From contig JAFVPA010000026.1 in assembly GCA_017505505.1 (NCBI GenBank), positions 1 to 8,187 on the forward strand: a stretch of DNA of 8,187 nt. The letters are read 5' to 3'. The DNA comes from Oscillospiraceae bacterium (lineage in GTDB: Bacteria; Bacillota_A; Clostridia; Oscillospirales; Oscillospiraceae). This document shows positions 6,652 through 8,187 of this stretch, in pieces. Made by a program: the position numbers and the translations under genes. Each line of letters starts with the position of its first letter. Positions within the stretch are counted from its first letter, which is position 1. The notes beneath the pieces were generated by a model, which saw only the letters and a program-made list of their open reading frames with translations, had not been told where the DNA came from and did no database searches.

Positions 6652-7611
6652 TTGCAATCTGCGGTCAGCTTCGATTATTTCTACGGAGGCGAATCCGAGC
6701 AGTTCAGTTACTATCGTATTCCAAGGCTGCTTGTGACCGGCGCGCAATTCAAATTTCTGTCCACAGACGCAAAGCTCCTGTATGGCCTGATGCTGGACCG
6801 AATGGGCCTTTCTCTGAAAAACCAATGGTATGACGCAGTTGGCCGTGTGTTTATTTACTACCCACTGGAGGAGATCATGGAGGCCCTGAACTGCGGTCAT
6901 AACAAGGCTGTTCGGTTGCTGGCAGAATTGGATAAAAGCAGCGGCATCGGCCTGATCGAGCGTGTGAAGCAAGGACAGGGCAAACCTGCAATAATCTACG
7001 TCAAACGTTTTACCTCCAAAAAGCTGCCTGTGAATTGTCCTGCTGATGATTTCAGACTTCCCGAAACAGGAAGTCCAGACTTCCCAAAATCGGAAGTCAA
7101 GACTTCCCATAATCAAAAGTCAAGACTTCCCGAAAGCGGAAGTGCAGACTTCCCAAAACAGGAAGCCTTTATATATAGTAAGAATCAATCTGATAATAGT
7201 TATCTTTACCCATCTATCCATCAATCAGAAGAACCGATTGATACGATGGATCGAAATAGATGCAGAACTTTGGTCAAAGAGAATATCGGGTATATCGCCT
7301 TCTCCATCCAGAACCGCTCTGAAGTAGACGAGCTGGTGGAGCTGATAACCGATGCGCTATGCAGTCCGCAAGCATCTTTCCGAATTGGCGGTGTTCAGAT
7401 GAAGAGCCAGATTGTGAAGGAACGCTTGTCACAGCTTCAACAAAACCACATCGAATACGTGCTTGACTGCATGAGGAAAAATACGACCCAGGTTCGCAAC
7501 ATTAGAGGTTATCTGCTGACGGCTCTGTACAATGCCCCCACCACCATTGAGCATTACTATCAGGCAGCCGTGCAGCATGACCTAGCAAGCCAGCAATCCG
7601 GGCAGGAATGA
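6652..7611 (+). CDS. repA: Replication initiator protein A (RepA_N family)
   Basis: A 319-aa protein. Its N-terminal part (about residues 10-120; FSYYRIPRLL, LSTDAKLLYGLMLDRMGLS, IYYPLEEIMEALNCGHNKAV, GLIERVKQGQGKPAIIYVK) is the winged-helix-like RepA_N domain of Firmicute theta-replicating plasmids and integrative elements. It binds the replication origin and recruits the host machinery. The middle (about 134-190) is a low-complexity linker encoded by 23-bp DNA repeats. The C-terminal part (about 200-310; ENIGYIAFSIQ, VRNIRGYLLTALYNAP) resembles the conserved C-terminal domain (DUF6017-like, from memory) of such initiators. TTG 6652 is preferred as the start because GGAGG (6639-6643) lies 8 nt upstream; the in-frame GTG at 6643 overlaps that site. 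The gene marks this part of the window as plasmid- or ICE-derived. Confidence 0.88.
   Translation: MQSAVSFDYFYGGESEQFSYYRIPRLLVTGAQFKFLSTDAKLLYGLMLDRMGLSLKNQWYDAVGRVFIYYPLEEIMEALNCGHNKAVRLLAELDKSSGIGLIERVKQGQGKPAIIYVKRFTSKKLPVNCPADDFRLPETGSPDFPKSEVKTSHNQKSRLPESGSADFPKQEAFIYSKNQSDNSYLYPSIHQSEEPIDTMDRNRCRTLVKENIGYIAFSIQNRSEVDELVELITDALCSPQASFRIGGVQMKSQIVKERLSQLQQNHIEYVLDCMRKNTTQVRNIRGYLLTALYNAPTTIEHYYQAAVQHDLASQQSGQE
7054..7168 (+). repeat. Five 23-bp iteron-like repeats inside repA (putative origin)
   Basis: Units start at 7054, 7077, 7100, 7123 and 7146. Each begins AGACTTCCC and most end GGAAGT, so each unit holds an inverted repeat, GACTTCC/GGAAGTC (third and fifth copies imperfect). A 23-bp period is not a multiple of three, so the reading frame shifts from unit to unit and the protein does not repeat cleanly. 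The conservation is therefore at the DNA level, as expected for initiator binding sites. RepA_N plasmids such as pAD1 are known to carry their origin as repeats within the rep gene. Confidence 0.8.
7168..7211. other. AT-rich tract next to the iterons (possible unwinding element)
   Basis: Directly after the last iteron the coding sequence becomes strongly A/T-rich (TTTATATATAGTAAGAATCA and onward) for about 40 bp, unlike the rest of repA. This position is suitable for a DNA-unwinding element of a replication origin. The call rests on composition and placement only. Confidence 0.45.
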
Positions 7612-7640
7612 GGTGAATCTAACCGCCCATGCTGCCAAAC

Positions 7641-7665
7641 AATGCGTCCCAAGTTGGGACGCATT
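7641..7665. repeat. Palindrome copy 2, between repA and the repeat protein
   Basis: AATGCGTCCCAA (7641-7652) and its complement TTGGGACGCATT (7654-7665) flank a single G and are followed by TTTCC. The arms are identical to those at 6386-6414. Located 30 bp after the repA stop, it could act as a weak terminator or as a second operator. Confidence 0.8.
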
Positions 7666-7697
7666 TTCCATTTCTGGACACTTGAAGGAGGAATGAA

Positions 7698-8187
7698 ATG
7701 CCAGAAGCAAAACCCGCTCCCGGAGCAGAAGTCAAAAAAACGGATGCCCAGCAGAAAAATGACACCCCCAAAGATCCCACTTCCCCCAAACCCACAGCTG
7801 CAGAACCACCCAAAACCCCTGATACAAAGGACGCTGCCATTGTCGGGAAAAAGAAAGCGGAAGAAAAACCCAAAGCTCCCGATCCAAAAGCAGCCCCCAC
7901 TGCTGGTGAGAAGAAGTCGGATGAAAAACCGAAAGCTGCTGCCCCCAAGGCGACTCCTACTGCCGGTGAAAAGAAACCGGAGGAAAAGCCGAAAACCACA
8001 GACCCCAAGGCGGCTCCTACTGCTGGTGAAAAGAAACCGGAGGAAAAGCCAAAAACCGCAGACCCCAAGGCAGCTCCTACTGTTGGCGAAAAGAAACCGG
8101 AGGAAAAGCCGAAAACCGCAGACCCCAAGGCGGCTCCTACTGCTGGTGAAAAGAAACCGGAGGAAAAGCCGAAAACCGCAGACCCCA
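7698..8187 (+). CDS. Lys/Pro/Ala/Glu-rich tandem-repeat protein (3' end cut off)
   Basis: An open frame of at least 163 codons with no stop, continuing past the window. AAGGAGG (7685-7691) lies 6 nt before the ATG. The N-terminus (MPEAKPAPGAEVKKTDAQQK) has no signal peptide or membrane segment. From about residue 35 the protein consists of 20-aa repeats of the form DPKAAPTAGEKKPEEKPKTA, diverged at first and nearly identical later. Such Lys/Glu/Pro/Ala-rich segments are usually extended, flexible linkers. I do not recognise the protein, and any functional domain must lie beyond the window edge. It follows repA on the same strand and probably belongs to the same element. Confidence 0.8.
   Translation, partial: MPEAKPAPGAEVKKTDAQQKNDTPKDPTSPKPTAAEPPKTPDTKDAAIVGKKKAEEKPKAPDPKAAPTAGEKKSDEKPKAAAPKATPTAGEKKPEEKPKTTDPKAAPTAGEKKPEEKPKTADPKAAPTVGEKKPEEKPKTADPKAAPTAGEKKPEEKPKTADP
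7801..8187 (+). repeat. 60-bp tandem repeats within the repeat protein gene
   Basis: A strict 60-bp period runs from about 7801 to the window end, a little over six units. The first two (7801, 7861) are diverged and 7921 is intermediate. Units 7981-8040 and 8101-8160 differ at only one base, and 8041-8100 differs from the latter at four. The period is a multiple of three, so the frame is kept. The gradient from old to nearly identical copies points to recent expansion at the 3' side. Confidence 0.95.

Noticed and set aside
6577..7116. Minus-strand 179-codon frame opposite repA
   Set aside because: It overlaps the RepA_N domain in antisense and has no ribosome binding site or recognisable domain.
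7613..7696. 27-codon frame beginning GTG right after repA, running through palindrome copy 2
   Set aside because: The apparent ribosome binding site overlaps the start and much of the peptide is just the palindrome translated; without conservation data it cannot be supported.
7619..8128. Minus-strand frame with periodic GFSSGFFSP repeats
   Set aside because: The period is the antisense of the 60-bp repeats of the plus-strand gene, which has a strong ribosome binding site; no start signal is seen on the minus strand.
7054..8187. CRISPR array
   Set aside because: The 23-bp and 60-bp repeats are contiguous without unique spacers and lie within open reading frames.

Overview
The window looks like chromosome of a fairly high-GC, gut-type Firmicute (Clostridia, probably Oscillospirales/Ruminococcaceae-like) that runs into the start of an integrated mobile element. 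The basis is: strong AGGAGG-type ribosome binding sites; sigma-A-like TTGACA/TATAAT promoters; many GC-rich hairpin-plus-T terminators; a class II (Gram-positive type) GalT; a YitT/DUF2179 protein; and a RepA_N-type replication initiator of the kind carried by Firmicute plasmids and conjugative elements. Genus is inference.

Region 1 (1-2640, + strand): a terminator-like hairpin (33-71), a YitT-family membrane protein (96-980) with its own terminator, then a sodium-dependent NSS/SNF-family transporter (1168-2541) with a textbook promoter and terminator. Region 2 (2640-2850): a 138-bp gene-free element with 11-bp terminal inverted repeats, followed by the galT terminator. Region 3 (2857-5750, - strand): a Leloir-pathway pair transcribed galK then galT. 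The two genes are separated by an AT-rich TTGAAAATT-type repeat block whose edge supplies the last codons and stop of galK. No galE or galactose transporter is in view.

Region 4 (5846-6257, + strand): a strong extended -10 promoter reads into two 116-bp tandem units and then an intact tRNA-Ala(GGC) with a strong terminator. Each unit begins with a 24-nt sequence almost identical to the 5' end of the tRNA, but its remainder is not a tRNA. This is the strangest part of the window.

Region 5 (about 6259-8187, + strand): what appears to be the edge of an integrative or plasmid-like element. It holds a leader with a 29-bp palindrome and a possible attenuator, a 53-aa hypothetical protein, a RepA_N replication initiator with five 23-bp iteron-like repeats and an AT-rich tract inside its own coding sequence, a second copy of the palindrome, and the start of a Lys/Pro/Ala/Glu-rich protein made of near-identical 60-bp (20-aa) repeats that runs off the end. 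No integrase or relaxase is in view, so the mobile-element assignment rests on the RepA type, the iterons and the tRNA-adjacent position.
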